Below are positions 29,388-38,734 of a stretch of 64,000 bases of DNA, one piece after another. Below the pieces are notes generated by a model that did not search any database, was not told the origin of the DNA, and worked only from the letters and a program-made list of their open reading frames with translations. The position numbers and the translations under genes were made by a program. How positions within the stretch are numbered: position 1 is the stretch's first letter; each line of letters starts with the position of its first letter. This DNA is from an uncultured bacterium. Lineage in GTDB: Bacteria; Pseudomonadota; Gammaproteobacteria; Burkholderiales; Burkholderiaceae_C. The DNA lies in contig CAIYQZ010000076.1 of assembly GCA_903928495.1 (NCBI GenBank), forward strand, positions 25,610 to 89,609, in the 5' to 3' direction.

Positions 29388-30123
29388 AAGCCGCCTGCTT
29401 GCGCGCGGCACCCAGATAGGTTTCGATCACCCGCGGGTCGGTGGCCAGCTCTTTGGCCGGGCCATTCAGTGCCACATCGCCCATCTCCAGCACATAGCCG
29501 TGGTCGGCCACGCCCAAGGCGGCGCGGGCGTTTTGCTCCACCAGCAGAATGGTCACGCCCGTGCTGCGCAGCTCGTCCACGGCGCTCAAAATTTCTTTCA
29601 CGATCAACGGGGCCAGTCCCAGGCTGGGTTCGTCCAGCATCAGCAGCTCAGGGCGCGACATCAGGGCGCGGCCCACGGCCAGCATTTGCCGCTCGCCGCC
29701 CGACAAGGTGCCTGCCTCCTGCAATCGGCGCTCCTGCAAACGGGGGAAGCGGGTGTACACGCTCTGCAGCTGGTCTTTCCACGCCGGGTTGCGCAGACGC
29801 ACCTGGCGGTAAGCGCCCAGCACGAGGTTGTCTTCCACCGACATGGTGCTGAACAGTTCGCGCTTTTCGGGCACGAGCGCAATGCCCAGCATCACACGGT
29901 CTTCCAGGCTCAGACGGGTGATGTCTTCGCCCTTGTAAAACACCTGGCCTTTGGCGGGCAGCACGCCCATCAAGGCATTCAGCAGGGTGGACTTGCCCGC
30001 GCCGTTGGGGCCAATGACGGTGATCACGCTGCCCGGTGCGGCTTGCAGGTCCACACCGTGCAGCACCTCGGCGCGGCCGTAACCGGCTTTCAGGCCTTTG
30101 ACTTCTAGCAATGGAGTGGTCAT
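29386..30123 (-). CDS. ABC transporter ATPase (LivF type)
   Basis: A 245-residue ABC ATPase with Walker A GPNGAGKST (about 37-45), signature LSGGERQMLAVGRAL, Walker B LLMLDEPSLGLAP and the switch His region. It pairs with the fused permease-ATPase encoded ten bases upstream to energise import of a small organic acid. HAAT-family importers carry branched-chain amino acids, but many in this order carry aromatic acids. The operon context favours the latter here. Confidence 0.93.
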   Translation of the reverse strand: MTTPLLEVKGLKAGYGRAEVLHGVDLQAAPGSVITVIGPNGAGKSTLLNALMGVLPAKGQVFYKGEDITRLSLEDRVMLGIALVPEKRELFSTMSVEDNLVLGAYRQVRLRNPAWKDQLQSVYTRFPRLQERRLQEAGTLSGGERQMLAVGRALMSRPELLMLDEPSLGLAPLIVKEILSAVDELRSTGVTILLVEQNARAALGVADHGYVLEMGDVALNGPAKELATDPRVIETYLGAARKQAA

Positions 30124-30133
30124 GGGTGGCCTA

Positions 30134-31912
30134 TCAGTGTTCCGTGCCCAGGTACGCGGCGCGCACCTTGTCGCTTTGCTGCACCTCTTGCGGGGTGCCT
30201 TCCATCAGGTGGGTGCCGAACTCCATCACCACGATGTGGTCGGTCACGTCCATCACCAGGTCCATGTCGTGCTCCACCAGCAAAATGCTCACGTCCTCGC
30301 CACGCAGTTGGCGCAGCACGCCTGCCAGGGCCTGCTTTTCTTTGTGGCGCAGGCCGGCAGCGGGCTCGTCGAGCAGCAGCAAGGCCGGGTCACAGCACAG
30401 GGCGCGGGCAATTTCCATCAGCCGCTGCGGCCCCATGGCCAGGTTGCCGGCCAGGTCGTGCATGTGGTCGGCCATGCCGATGCGTTCCAGTTGGCGGGCG
30501 GCTTCGCGCATCAGGCGGTTTTCTTCCTCGCGGTCCAGTCGCAGCATGGCGGACAGTGCGCCTTTGTTGCCTCGCAGGTGGGCACCCAAGGCCACGTTTT
30601 CCAGCACGGTCATGTCTGGGATCATCTTCACGTGCTGGAAGGTACGGCTCATGCCACGAAGCGCTATCTCGCGAGAGGGAATGCCACTGATGACCTCACC
30701 CCGGAACTTCACCGCGCCCGATGTCAGGCCCAGCACGCCAGTGATGAGGTTGAAGGTGGTGGACTTGCCCGCACCGTTGGGCCCGATGAGGCCGACGATC
30801 TGTCCGGCCTTGATCTGGAAGCTGATGTCATTCACCGCCACCAGGCCGCCAAACTGCTTGCGCACTTTTTGCACGTCCAGCACCACCTCGCCGAGAGCGG
30901 GTTTGCTGCGCTCAGGCAAGGCCTCGGCTTTGAACCACGTGTTCACGCGCTGCGGCACCGGAAAGTGCCGGCCCACAAGGCTCCAGGATCCGTCGGGCAG
31001 GTACTTCAGCACCAGCACGATGCCGAACACAATGACCTCATAACTGCCGCTGGTGCCAATGAGCTGGGGCAACAGCACCTGCAACTGGTCTTCCATCACC
31101 TTGGTGAACAGGGCACCGGTGATGGCACCCCACACGTGGCCGATTCCGCCCAACACCGCCATGAACAGGTATTCAATGCCCATCTTCAGGCCAAATGGCG
31201 ACGGGTTGACCGTGCGCTGGAAGTGGGCAAACAACCAGCCCGACACGCTGGCAAACAGCGCAGCAATCAGGAAGATGCCAATCTTGTGCTGCAGTGTGTT
31301 CACGCCCATGGCCTCTGCCATTTGCGTGGCTGACTTCAGCGATCGAATGGCGCGGCCCGTGCGGGAATCCAGCAGGTTGAGCAGCGCAAATGCGCCCAGA
31401 AACACCATGCACCACACCAGAATGAAGAAGGGCCGCCCGGAGCTCAGGTCCAGCCCGCCCACGCTGAGGGCAGGCACACCCAGAATGCCGTCGTACTTGC
31501 CCAGCGCGTCCAGGTTGCCCATGAGGTAGTACAGCGACAGGCCCCAGGCGATGGTTGCCAGCGGCAAATAGTGGCCCGACATGCGCAGCGTGAGCCAGCC
31601 CACCATCAACGCACTGACGGCGGTGATGGCCAGCCCGGCAAACACCGTGACCCAGGGGGACATTCCCATGTTCACCGTGAGGTAAGCGCTGGTGTAGGCC
31701 CCAATGCCCACAAACGCCGCCTGGCCGAACGAGGTGAGCCCGCCCACTCCGGTGAGCAGCACCAGGCCCAGGCTCACCAGGCTGTACAGCCCGATGTAGT
31801 TGAGTTGCGTGATCCAGAAGTCTGGCAGGGGCAGGATGGCCAGCGCCGGGATGAGCAGCAGCGCGAGGTAGCGCAGGTTCTGACGTGGGACATGTGGAAA
31901 CAGGCGGCTCAT
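30134..31912 (-). CDS. Fused ABC permease-ATPase (LivM-LivG type)
   Basis: A 592-residue fusion. Residues 1 to about 315 form a LivM-like permease with about nine hydrophobic helices (for example LALLLIPALAILPL and GGLTSFGQAAFVGIGAY). After a short linker, residues from about 345 form a LivG-like ATPase with GPNGAGKST, the GNLAMGPQRLMEIARAL signature region and LLLDEPAAGL. No stop or frameshift separates them. The LSGGQ-like motif is modified to LAMGPQ. It lies one base after the LivH gene. Confidence 0.93.
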   Translation of the reverse strand: MSRLFPHVPRQNLRYLALLLIPALAILPLPDFWITQLNYIGLYSLVSLGLVLLTGVGGLTSFGQAAFVGIGAYTSAYLTVNMGMSPWVTVFAGLAITAVSALMVGWLTLRMSGHYLPLATIAWGLSLYYLMGNLDALGKYDGILGVPALSVGGLDLSSGRPFFILVWCMVFLGAFALLNLLDSRTGRAIRSLKSATQMAEAMGVNTLQHKIGIFLIAALFASVSGWLFAHFQRTVNPSPFGLKMGIEYLFMAVLGGIGHVWGAITGALFTKVMEDQLQVLLPQLIGTSGSYEVIVFGIVLVLKYLPDGSWSLVGRHFPVPQRVNTWFKAEALPERSKPALGEVVLDVQKVRKQFGGLVAVNDISFQIKAGQIVGLIGPNGAGKSTTFNLITGVLGLTSGAVKFRGEVISGIPSREIALRGMSRTFQHVKMIPDMTVLENVALGAHLRGNKGALSAMLRLDREEENRLMREAARQLERIGMADHMHDLAGNLAMGPQRLMEIARALCCDPALLLLDEPAAGLRHKEKQALAGVLRQLRGEDVSILLVEHDMDLVMDVTDHIVVMEFGTHLMEGTPQEVQQSDKVRAAYLGTEH

Positions 31913-31913
31913 G

Positions 31914-32954
31914 TCAGTGGTCCTCCCCGGCGTGTTTGTCGGTGAGTGAGCGCCACAGCAAAATGGGCAGGATGAGGGTGAACACAATCACTTCCTTGAA
32001 CGCGCTGGCCCAGAACGAGCCAAACGCCTCGACCAAGCCCACAAACAAGGCTCCCACCAGCGCAGCGGGGTAGCTGGCCAAGCCCCCCATCACGGCGGCC
32101 ACAAAGCCTTTCAGGCCGATCAGGAAGCCCGAGTCGTAAAACACGGTGGTGGTGGGCCCGATCAGCAGACCCGACAGCGCACCGATGAGTGCCGCCATGG
32201 CCAGCGTGAGTTGCCCTGCCCCCTGGGTGGAAATGCCCATGAGCCGGGCACCCAGGCGGTTCACGGCCGTGGCACGCAAGGCCTTGCCATACAGCGTGCG
32301 CTCAAAAAACAGCCACAGCATGACGATGAGCGCCACCGAGGTCAGCCCGATGATGATGGCCTGGCCCGCAATGTTCAGCGGGCCGACGGCAAAGCGGTCG
32401 TCCCAGAACGAGGGGTTGCGGAACCCTTCCGCACCGAAGAACAGCAGGCCCAGCCCGGTGAGGGCAAAGTGCACACCCACTGACACAATCAGCAATACCA
32501 GCGACGACGCATCGGCCAGCGACTGGTAGGCCAGCCGGTACACCAGCGGCCCGAACGAGGTGACGATCGCCACCGTGAGTGCGGCCTGCGCCAGCAGCGG
32601 CAACTGGCGCGGTGCCGCCCAGATGGCCACCACCGCAATCAGCACGGGCAACCACGACAGGTGCAGCGCACCCTTGAGGGCATCGATGGCGCTGTGGTGG
32701 CGTTGCCAGCCGGCCCAGCCGTCCATCAGCGCAGCCAGGCCCGCCATGATGAGCAGCAGCCACACGGTGCCCGGCACCTGGCCCGTTTGCAAAATGGCCA
32801 GGGTGAGCGCGCCATAAGCCACGAGTTCACCCTGGGGAATGAAGATGACCCGGGTCACGACAAACACCAGCACGGTGGCAAGGCCCAAAAGGGCATACAC
32901 GGCACCGTTGGTGAGACCGTCCAGCGCGAGGATGCTGGCGATTGAAAAGTCCAT
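31914..32954 (-). CDS. ABC transporter permease (LivH type)
   Basis: A 346-residue inner-membrane permease of the branched-chain amino acid/aromatic acid uptake family. It has about nine hydrophobic helices, starting with [20 protein letters not shown] and ending with [22 protein letters not shown]. It would pair with the LivM half of the neighbouring fusion to make the channel. Its stop is one base from the fusion start, so translation is probably coupled. Confidence 0.93.
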   Translation of the reverse strand: MDFSIASILALDGLTNGAVYALLGLATVLVFVVTRVIFIPQGELVAYGALTLAILQTGQVPGTVWLLLIMAGLAALMDGWAGWQRHHSAIDALKGALHLSWLPVLIAVVAIWAAPRQLPLLAQAALTVAIVTSFGPLVYRLAYQSLADASSLVLLIVSVGVHFALTGLGLLFFGAEGFRNPSFWDDRFAVGPLNIAGQAIIIGLTSVALIVMLWLFFERTLYGKALRATAVNRLGARLMGISTQGAGQLTLAMAALIGALSGLLIGPTTTVFYDSGFLIGLKGFVAAVMGGLASYPAALVGALFVGLVEAFGSFWASAFKEVIVFTLILPILLWRSLTDKHAGEDH

Positions 32955-32997
32955 GGTGTTTGAGGTATCCGGGGAGGTTGAACAGACGACGTTGCCA

Positions 32998-33018
32998 GCC
33001 CCTGGACAGGCCAGGGGC
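32998..33018 (-). other. Stem-loop between substrate-binding protein and permease genes
   Basis: GCCCCTGG and CCAGGGGC form a perfect eight-pair stem with a five-base loop just after the substrate-binding protein gene. No T-run follows. Such hairpins commonly protect the 3' end of the binding-protein message and lower permease expression. Confidence 0.55.
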
Positions 33019-33029
33019 CAGGGCCAGGC

Positions 33030-34163
33030 TTATTCGACTTTCCAGTCGGCGTTGACCACTTTCAACATCACACCGGTTTCGTTGGTGTAGCCCCAGTGGT
33101 CGTCCTTGGTCCAGTTCAGCACGCCGTGGGCCACCACGGTGCGGCCCATGGTTTCCATGGCGTCGCGCAGCGCGGCGCGGAACTCAGGGGTGCCGGGCTT
33201 GGCCTTTTTCAGCGCCATGGGCACGATTTTTTCCATCACGATGATGGCGTCGTAACCGTGACCGGCAAACTGGTTGCGGTTGCCTGCGCCATAGGCTTTT
33301 TCGTACTGAGCCACAAACTCCAGTGACACCTTCTTGGACGGGTGAGCGTCGGGCAACTGCTCGGCAATCACGGCAGGACCGGATACGACGTAGGAGCCTT
33401 CCACGTCTTTGCCGCCCACGCGCATCAGGTCGCGGGTGGCTGCGGCGTGGGTCTGGTAGATCTTGCCTTTGAAGCCGCGCTCGACGATGCCTTTGTGGGG
33501 CATGGCGGCGCCAGAGCCTGATGCCACGATCAGCATCGCGTCGGGGTTGGCCGATACGAGCTTCAGGGCCTGGGCGGTCACGCTGGTGTCAGAGCGTGCA
33601 AAGCGCTCGGTGGCCACCACTTTGATGCCGTTCTTCTCGGCTTCTGCCGTGAAGTCCTTCAGCCAGCTCTCGCCGTAGGCGTCGGTGTAGCCCAGGAAGC
33701 CGACGGTTTTCACGCCTTGCTTTTTCATGTGGCCGACCATGGCGTGCGCCATGACGGCGTTGGACTGGGGCATGCGGAAGGTCCAGGTGTCCTGGCCTGG
33801 GGGCAACACGGCGGGTGAGAAGCTCAGGTGGGGGGTTTTGGCTTCGGCCGCCACACCGGCCATGGGAATGGCCACAGGCGTGGCAACCGAGCCCATGATG
33901 ATGTCGGCCTTTTCGTCTGTGACGAAACGCTTGGCGTTTTTCACGCCATTGGTGGGGTCTGTCGCGTCGTCAAGCACGATGACCTTGAGCTTTTCGCCTG
34001 CAATGCTGGTGGGCCAGAGCTTGATCTGGTTGTTGACCGGAATGCCCAGGCCCGATGCGGGTCCGGTCAATGGCAGGCTCACGCCGATGGTGATGTCGGC
34101 CAGGGCTGCGCCAGACAGGGCGAGCAGTGCGGCTGCGGTCAACGCGGTTGTTTTCAGTTTCAT
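33030..34163 (-). CDS. Periplasmic substrate-binding protein of the ABC importer
   Basis: A 377-residue type I periplasmic binding protein. A signal peptide (MKLKTTALTAAALLALSGAA, cleavage probably after ALA near residue 22) precedes the mature start DITIGVSLPLTGPASGLG. The Leu/Ile/Val-binding-like fold runs through to the end. It captures the substrate and delivers it to the LivH/LivM-type channel. Between a thioesterase gene and the permease genes, it most likely binds an aromatic or phenylalkanoic acid, but the ligand cannot be read from the sequence. Confidence 0.92.
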   Translation of the reverse strand: MKLKTTALTAAALLALSGAALADITIGVSLPLTGPASGLGIPVNNQIKLWPTSIAGEKLKVIVLDDATDPTNGVKNAKRFVTDEKADIIMGSVATPVAIPMAGVAAEAKTPHLSFSPAVLPPGQDTWTFRMPQSNAVMAHAMVGHMKKQGVKTVGFLGYTDAYGESWLKDFTAEAEKNGIKVVATERFARSDTSVTAQALKLVSANPDAMLIVASGSGAAMPHKGIVERGFKGKIYQTHAAATRDLMRVGGKDVEGSYVVSGPAVIAEQLPDAHPSKKVSLEFVAQYEKAYGAGNRNQFAGHGYDAIIVMEKIVPMALKKAKPGTPEFRAALRDAMETMGRTVVAHGVLNWTKDDHWGYTNETGVMLKVVNADWKVE

Positions 34164-34223
34164 GGTTTGTCTCCTAGGAGGGGTTGACGGACGGGAACTC
34201 GGTGAAATGGGCGGCTGCTGTGC

Positions 34224-34643
34224 TCAGGTGCACAGCGCCTTGATGTCTTCGGGCACGGGGATTGACTTGATGCGATCGGGGTTTTCGGGTGGGTGCACCA
34301 CAAACGCCCGCACCTCGGTGCCCTCGCACAACACGGTGTCGCCGCGCATGACCACGTGTTTGTGCATGAACACTTTTTCGCGCCACTCGGTCACGCTGGT
34401 GTGAATCTGCAGGCGCTCGCCGTAGGTGGCGGGGCGCAAAAATTTGGTGTTGATTTCCAGCAGGGGCGTGCCCACGATGCCGCGCGTTTTCACCAGCTCG
34501 CGCCAAGGCGGCACGCCACACTGCATGAAAAAGTTGAGAGACGACGCGTCCATCCACTTGCTGAAGTTGGGGAAAAACACGATGCCGGCGGGGTCGCAGT
34601 CGCCAAACATCACGTCCACCTCATAAACCACGGTTTTGCTCAT
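34224..34643 (-). CDS. Acyl-CoA thioesterase (4-hydroxybenzoyl-CoA thioesterase family)
   Basis: A 139-residue hotdog-fold thioesterase. The sequence VMFGDCDPAGIVFFPNF (about 11-27) carries the family's catalytic Asp in the DxDxxGxxFxxxY/F-like motif. The family includes 4-hydroxybenzoyl-CoA thioesterases. Here it would release a hydroxybenzoate from its CoA ester at the end of side-chain shortening, linking this operon to the nearby gentisate genes. It lies 10 bases after the SDR gene. Confidence 0.85.
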   Translation of the reverse strand: MSKTVVYEVDVMFGDCDPAGIVFFPNFSKWMDASSLNFFMQCGVPPWRELVKTRGIVGTPLLEINTKFLRPATYGERLQIHTSVTEWREKVFMHKHVVMRGDTVLCEGTEVRAFVVHPPENPDRIKSIPVPEDIKALCT

Positions 34644-34653
34644 GGTGGGTCTT

Positions 34654-35418
34654 TCAGCGCGGGGCCATGCGCAGCGCGCCGTCGAGGCGGATGACTTCGC
34701 CGTTCAGGTGCGTGTTGGTGACGATGTGCGCGGCCAGCGCGGCAAACTCTTCTGGTTTGCCCAGGCGCGACGGGAACGGGATGCTGGCAGCCAGCGAGGC
34801 CTGCACCGGCTCGGGCAGGGTCTTCATGAGCGGAGTGGCAAACAGGCCGGGGGCGATGGTGCACACCCGAATGCCGTGCTGCGCCAGGTCGCGCGCCATG
34901 GGCAGCGTCATGCCCACCAGCCCGCCTTTGGATGCGCTGTAGGCCTGCTGGCCCACCTGCCCGTCGAATGCGGCCACGGATGCGGTGAACAGCATCACAC
35001 CGCGCTCGCCGTCTTCCTGTGGGGAGAGCTTGGCGCAGGCGGCGGCAAACAGGCGGCTGACGTTGTACGCACCAATGAGGTTGATGTTGACCACGCGGGC
35101 AAAGTCCTCCAGCGGGGCGGCAGTGCCGTCTTTGCCAACCACGCGTTTGGCGGTGCCCACGCCGGCAATGTTCATCAGGATGCGGGCGGTGCCGTGGGCT
35201 TGCTCGGCAGCAGCCAGTGCAGCGGTCACGCTGTCGGCGCTGGTGATGTCGCACTGCACCGCCACGCCCCCAATGTCAGCAGCGACTTGCTGGGCCAGCG
35301 CCATGTTCACGTCGAGGATGGCCACTTTGGCCCCCAGGCGGGCGAGTTCGCGGGCGGTGGCCTCGCCGAGGCCGGAGGCGCCGCCGGTGACCAGTGCGGC
35401 TTGTCCTTGAATGTTCAT
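34654..35418 (-). CDS. SDR-family 3-hydroxyacyl-CoA dehydrogenase-like protein
   Basis: A 254-residue short-chain dehydrogenase with the NAD motif TGGASGLG (10-17), the catalytic Ser in TASVAAF and the YSASKGG active-site pair (Tyr near 160, Lys four residues on). It most resembles the type II 3-hydroxyacyl-CoA dehydrogenase group (HSD17B10-like). In this operon it would oxidise the 3-hydroxyacyl-CoA made by the hydratase, giving the 3-oxo thioester for the thiolase. Confidence 0.9.
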   Translation of the reverse strand: MNIQGQAALVTGGASGLGEATARELARLGAKVAILDVNMALAQQVAADIGGVAVQCDITSADSVTAALAAAEQAHGTARILMNIAGVGTAKRVVGKDGTAAPLEDFARVVNINLIGAYNVSRLFAAACAKLSPQEDGERGVMLFTASVAAFDGQVGQQAYSASKGGLVGMTLPMARDLAQHGIRVCTIAPGLFATPLMKTLPEPVQASLAASIPFPSRLGKPEEFAALAAHIVTNTHLNGEVIRLDGALRMAPR

Positions 35419-35442
35419 GGTGTGGTGCTTTCCGTGTTCAGG

Positions 35443-35505
35443 TGTGTAGCAAACTGTTCAATACCATCAAGCGCTGGAGTCTTTTTTTGTTTGAAATTTC
35501 AAACA
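35443..35505 (+). repeat. Interspersed ~52-bp repeat, copy 6
   Basis: It reads TGTAGCAAACTGTTCAATAC, then ATCAAGCGCTGGAGTC and a TTTTTTTGTTTGAAAT tail. It lies in the gap between the SDR start and the thiolase stop. Confidence 0.7.
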
Positions 35506-35516
35506 ACTACAGGCAC

Positions 35517-36767
35517 TCAAGCAGCCAGAGGGTTTTCAATCAGCAGCGCAATGCCCTGCCCGCCACCCACACACGCAGACGAAATGCCGTAGCGCACGTT
35601 GCTGCGCACCATTTCGCGCGCCAGGGTGATGGTCAGGCGCACGCCAGTGGCGGCCAGCGGGTGGCCCAGGGCGATGGCGCCACCGTTCACGTTCAGGCGG
35701 CTCAGGTCCATGCCCAGCTCGCGGCCCACGGCCAGGGTTTGTGCGCCTTGGGCTTCGTTGATTTCGAAGCGGCCAATATCGTCCAGCTTCAAGCCGGTGC
35801 GCTCCAGAAGCAGGCGGATGGCCGGTGCGGGGCCGATGCCCATGATTTCGGGGGGCACACCCACGGCGGCGGCTGCCACCACGCGGGCCATCGGCTTTTT
35901 GCCTTGGGCCTTGGCGTAGCTGCCCGAAACCACCACGCAAGCTGCAGCAGCGTCTACCAGGGCAGAGCTGTTGCCACCGGTTTGGACGCCCCCCTCGTAA
36001 ACTGGGCGCAACTTGGCCAGCACTTCCACTGGCGAAATGCGCGCATGGGTGTCAGCGCTGACCGCGGTGACCTTGCCTTGCAACTTGATGCCACGGGCCT
36101 TGTAGCCCTCGAGCTCAAATTTCTCGGTGACCACGGGCACGATTTCACCGGCGTGGAAACCCGCCTCCTGCGCCGCCACAGCCTTGGCAAACGAGCTGGA
36201 AGCAAACGCGTCCACATCTTCGCGGCTGATGCCGTATTTCACGGCCAGGTTTTCGGCGGTCTGGATCATGTTGATGCCAGCGGCCGGGTCTTTCAGCGCT
36301 TCCCACATGTAGTCTTTGAAGCCCACTGGGGCGCCCAGCTTGAAGCCGGTGCGGTGATCGAAGGCGCAAATGGGGTTGCGCGTCATGTTTTCGGTGCCCA
36401 CCACCAGCGCGGCTTCGCAAGCGCCGCCCTGAATCTGCTCGCCCGCCTGGCGGAACAGCTCGAAACCCGTGCCGCAAATGCGCTGCGCCATGATGGCAGG
36501 CACCGTCACGGGCACGCCCGAATACAGGCCGATGTGACGGGGCAGAAAGAACTGGTCAAAGTCGCCAGGGGCCATGTTGCCCGTGACCACCGAGCCAATG
36601 TGCTCGCCCGGAACACCGTTGCGGGTCAGCACCTCGCGGCCCACTTTGATGCCGAGGTCCGTGGGCGACACATGGCCCAGCGCGCCGCAGTAGTCCACCA
36701 TGGGCGTGCGCACGCCGTCGAGCATCCACACGTCGTTGAAAGAAGAGAAAAAACCAGTGTTGGCCAT
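35517..36767 (-). CDS. Thiolase (acetyl-CoA acetyltransferase family) of the side-chain operon
   Basis: A 416-residue thiolase with the nucleophile Cys in AQRICGTGFELF (near residue 98), GHPLAATG and the C-terminal ACVGGGQG. The usual NEAFAAQ motif reads NEAQGAQ, so the Phe lining the active site is changed. That hints at a different acyl group from the standard acetoacetyl or oxoadipyl chain. It would cleave a 3-oxo-3-phenylpropionyl-type CoA into benzoyl-CoA (or a hydroxylated form) and acetyl-CoA, by operon position. Confidence 0.88.
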   Translation of the reverse strand: MANTGFFSSFNDVWMLDGVRTPMVDYCGALGHVSPTDLGIKVGREVLTRNGVPGEHIGSVVTGNMAPGDFDQFFLPRHIGLYSGVPVTVPAIMAQRICGTGFELFRQAGEQIQGGACEAALVVGTENMTRNPICAFDHRTGFKLGAPVGFKDYMWEALKDPAAGINMIQTAENLAVKYGISREDVDAFASSSFAKAVAAQEAGFHAGEIVPVVTEKFELEGYKARGIKLQGKVTAVSADTHARISPVEVLAKLRPVYEGGVQTGGNSSALVDAAAACVVVSGSYAKAQGKKPMARVVAAAAVGVPPEIMGIGPAPAIRLLLERTGLKLDDIGRFEINEAQGAQTLAVGRELGMDLSRLNVNGGAIALGHPLAATGVRLTITLAREMVRSNVRYGISSACVGGGQGIALLIENPLAA

Positions 36768-36807
36768 GGGTTGCCTTTGGGTAGAAGGTGGGCTTGCGGG
36801 CTGAAAG

Positions 36808-38691
36808 TCAGACCGCGCTGGGTTTGAGGATGTGGTGCAGCCCGTCGCTGTGCAGCTTCTCCACGGTGTCGGCCCGGTGGGCCAACACGGCGCGCTGGTT
36901 GATGGAGCCTTTGTCGGTCACTTCGCCACGGTCCAACGTGGGCGGGTCGGCCAGCAGGCACATGCGGGCAATGCGGTTGGCGCTGCCGGTGCCGGTGCGG
37001 GCCAGCGCATCCACCACAGTCGGGAAATGGGCCAACACCGGCGCGCTTTCCAGCACGTCGTGCATGGAAGCCTCGGTGGGTAAACCGCTCAGTGCGCGCA
37101 CGGCGGCCGTGGGGAACACCATGGCCCCCACTTCTTTCAGGTTGATGCCGGTCAGCACCACGTCTTGCACGTAAGGCGCACCGGCCGCGATGATCTTGCC
37201 GCGCAGAGGGCCCACGCTCACAAACGTGCCGGTGGCCAGCTTGAAGTCTTCGGCAATGCGGCCGTCAAATGCCAGGCCCTGGTGAATGTCGGTTTCGTCG
37301 ATCCACTTGACCGCATCGCCCGAGCAGAAGAAACCTTCATCGTCAAAGGCTTCGGCTGTTTCGGTGGGCGCGCGCCAGTATCCGGGGGTGATATTGGGGC
37401 CGCGGTAGCGCACCTCGGTTTTGCCCTGGGCATCGACGAGCTTCACGTCCATGCCCGGAGTGGGCACCCCCAGGTCACCGGCTTTCACGTTGGGGCTGGT
37501 CACAAACAGCCCAAAGGGGCCAGATTCGGTCATGCCCAGACCCGATGTCATGACGATGCGCTGGCCCATTTCGCGCTCTTCACTCTGGTAGAGGCTGTCC
37601 CAAATGGGCTGCGACAGCGCTGCACCGGCGTAAAAAAACATCTTCACGCGCGACAAGAAGGTTTTGCGCAGCGCACGGCCATCGTCGGTGTCAGCCTGCA
37701 TGGCGTTTGCGATGGCCTCAAAACCCGTGGGCACGTTGAAATAAACGGTGGGGGCCACTTCGCGCAGGTTGCGCAAGGTTTCGCCCACCAAAGCGGGGGT
37801 GGGCTTGCCGTCGTCGATGTAGAGCGTGCCGCCGTTGTAAATCACCATGCCGAAGTTGTGATTGCCACCGAAGGTGTGGTTCCACGGCAGCCAATCGATG
37901 AGCACCAGAGGGTCTTCGGTCAACACGGGCATGGACTGCGTCATTTGCTGCTGGTTGGCACACCACATGCGCTGGGTGTTGATGACGGCCTTGGGCAGCT
38001 TGGTGGAGCCGCTGGTGAACAAAAACTTCACGATGGTGTCTGGCCCCGTGGCCGCTGTGGCGGCGTCCACTACGGGTGTGGCGGGCGTGGCCAGCAGGCT
38101 GGCAAACGGGGTAGAGGCCAAACCCTCCACCGCGCCATTGACCAGCACACACTCCACCCCCTCGACATGTGTGGCGGCCATGGCTTTGCCGTAACGGCTT
38201 GCGTCACTGGCAAACACCAGGCCGGGCGTGACGGTGCGCAACACATGGCGCAGCTTTTCGTGATCGGTGCTGATGAGTGAGTAGGCAGGTGACGTGGGCA
38301 CAAACGGCACACCAGCCAACATGCAACCCAGCGCCATCAGCGCGTGTTCAATGCTGTTTTCACTCAGGATGACCACGGGCCGCTCGACGCTCAGCCCCCT
38401 GTCGAGCAAGGCCTGCGCGATCGAGCGCGCCTGTGCCAGACCCTGCGCGTAACTGACGTGTTGCCAATCGCCCAATGCAGCGCCGGGTGCGGCGGCTGGC
38501 GCACGGCGTGCCACCCAGGTGCGCTCAGGCGCCTCAGCAGCCCAGCGCATAAAGCGGTCTGTCAACCGCTCGGGGAACGGCTGCAATGACTGGTCGGCAC
38601 TCAGGTAATGGGTGCCGGGTGCGCCGTCGCGCAAGTGCACACCGGTCACACCGAAGCGCAGGGGGCGAAAGGGGGCTGCTGTCGAAGTCAT
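36808..38691 (-). CDS. Acyl-CoA synthetase, feruloyl-CoA synthase-like
   Basis: A 627-residue AMP-forming ligase with P-loop FLFTSGSTKLPKAVI, the LPWNHTFGGNHNFG segment and the TSGLGMTESGPF adenylation motif, all characteristic of feruloyl-CoA synthases. The C-terminus extends well past the usual catalytic Lys region, as in this subfamily. It would activate a phenylpropenoic or aromatic acid with ATP and CoA. The start at 38691 (MTSTAAPFRPLRFG) is chosen, since the 41 residues before it are not conserved in style. The exact substrate is uncertain. Confidence 0.85.
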   Translation of the reverse strand: MTSTAAPFRPLRFGVTGVHLRDGAPGTHYLSADQSLQPFPERLTDRFMRWAAEAPERTWVARRAPAAAPGAALGDWQHVSYAQGLAQARSIAQALLDRGLSVERPVVILSENSIEHALMALGCMLAGVPFVPTSPAYSLISTDHEKLRHVLRTVTPGLVFASDASRYGKAMAATHVEGVECVLVNGAVEGLASTPFASLLATPATPVVDAATAATGPDTIVKFLFTSGSTKLPKAVINTQRMWCANQQQMTQSMPVLTEDPLVLIDWLPWNHTFGGNHNFGMVIYNGGTLYIDDGKPTPALVGETLRNLREVAPTVYFNVPTGFEAIANAMQADTDDGRALRKTFLSRVKMFFYAGAALSQPIWDSLYQSEEREMGQRIVMTSGLGMTESGPFGLFVTSPNVKAGDLGVPTPGMDVKLVDAQGKTEVRYRGPNITPGYWRAPTETAEAFDDEGFFCSGDAVKWIDETDIHQGLAFDGRIAEDFKLATGTFVSVGPLRGKIIAAGAPYVQDVVLTGINLKEVGAMVFPTAAVRALSGLPTEASMHDVLESAPVLAHFPTVVDALARTGTGSANRIARMCLLADPPTLDRGEVTDKGSINQRAVLAHRADTVEKLHSDGLHHILKPSAV

Positions 38692-38734
38692 GCGTGTCTC
38701 CGCTGTTCTTTTCGTGTGGGCGCGCCAGCGGGTT

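Noticed and set aside
36808-38691. Assigning the ligase firmly as feruloyl-CoA synthase (fcs)
   Set aside because: Motifs fit that family, but the operon lacks a vanillin dehydrogenase and carries beta-oxidation genes, so ferulate is only one possible substrate.
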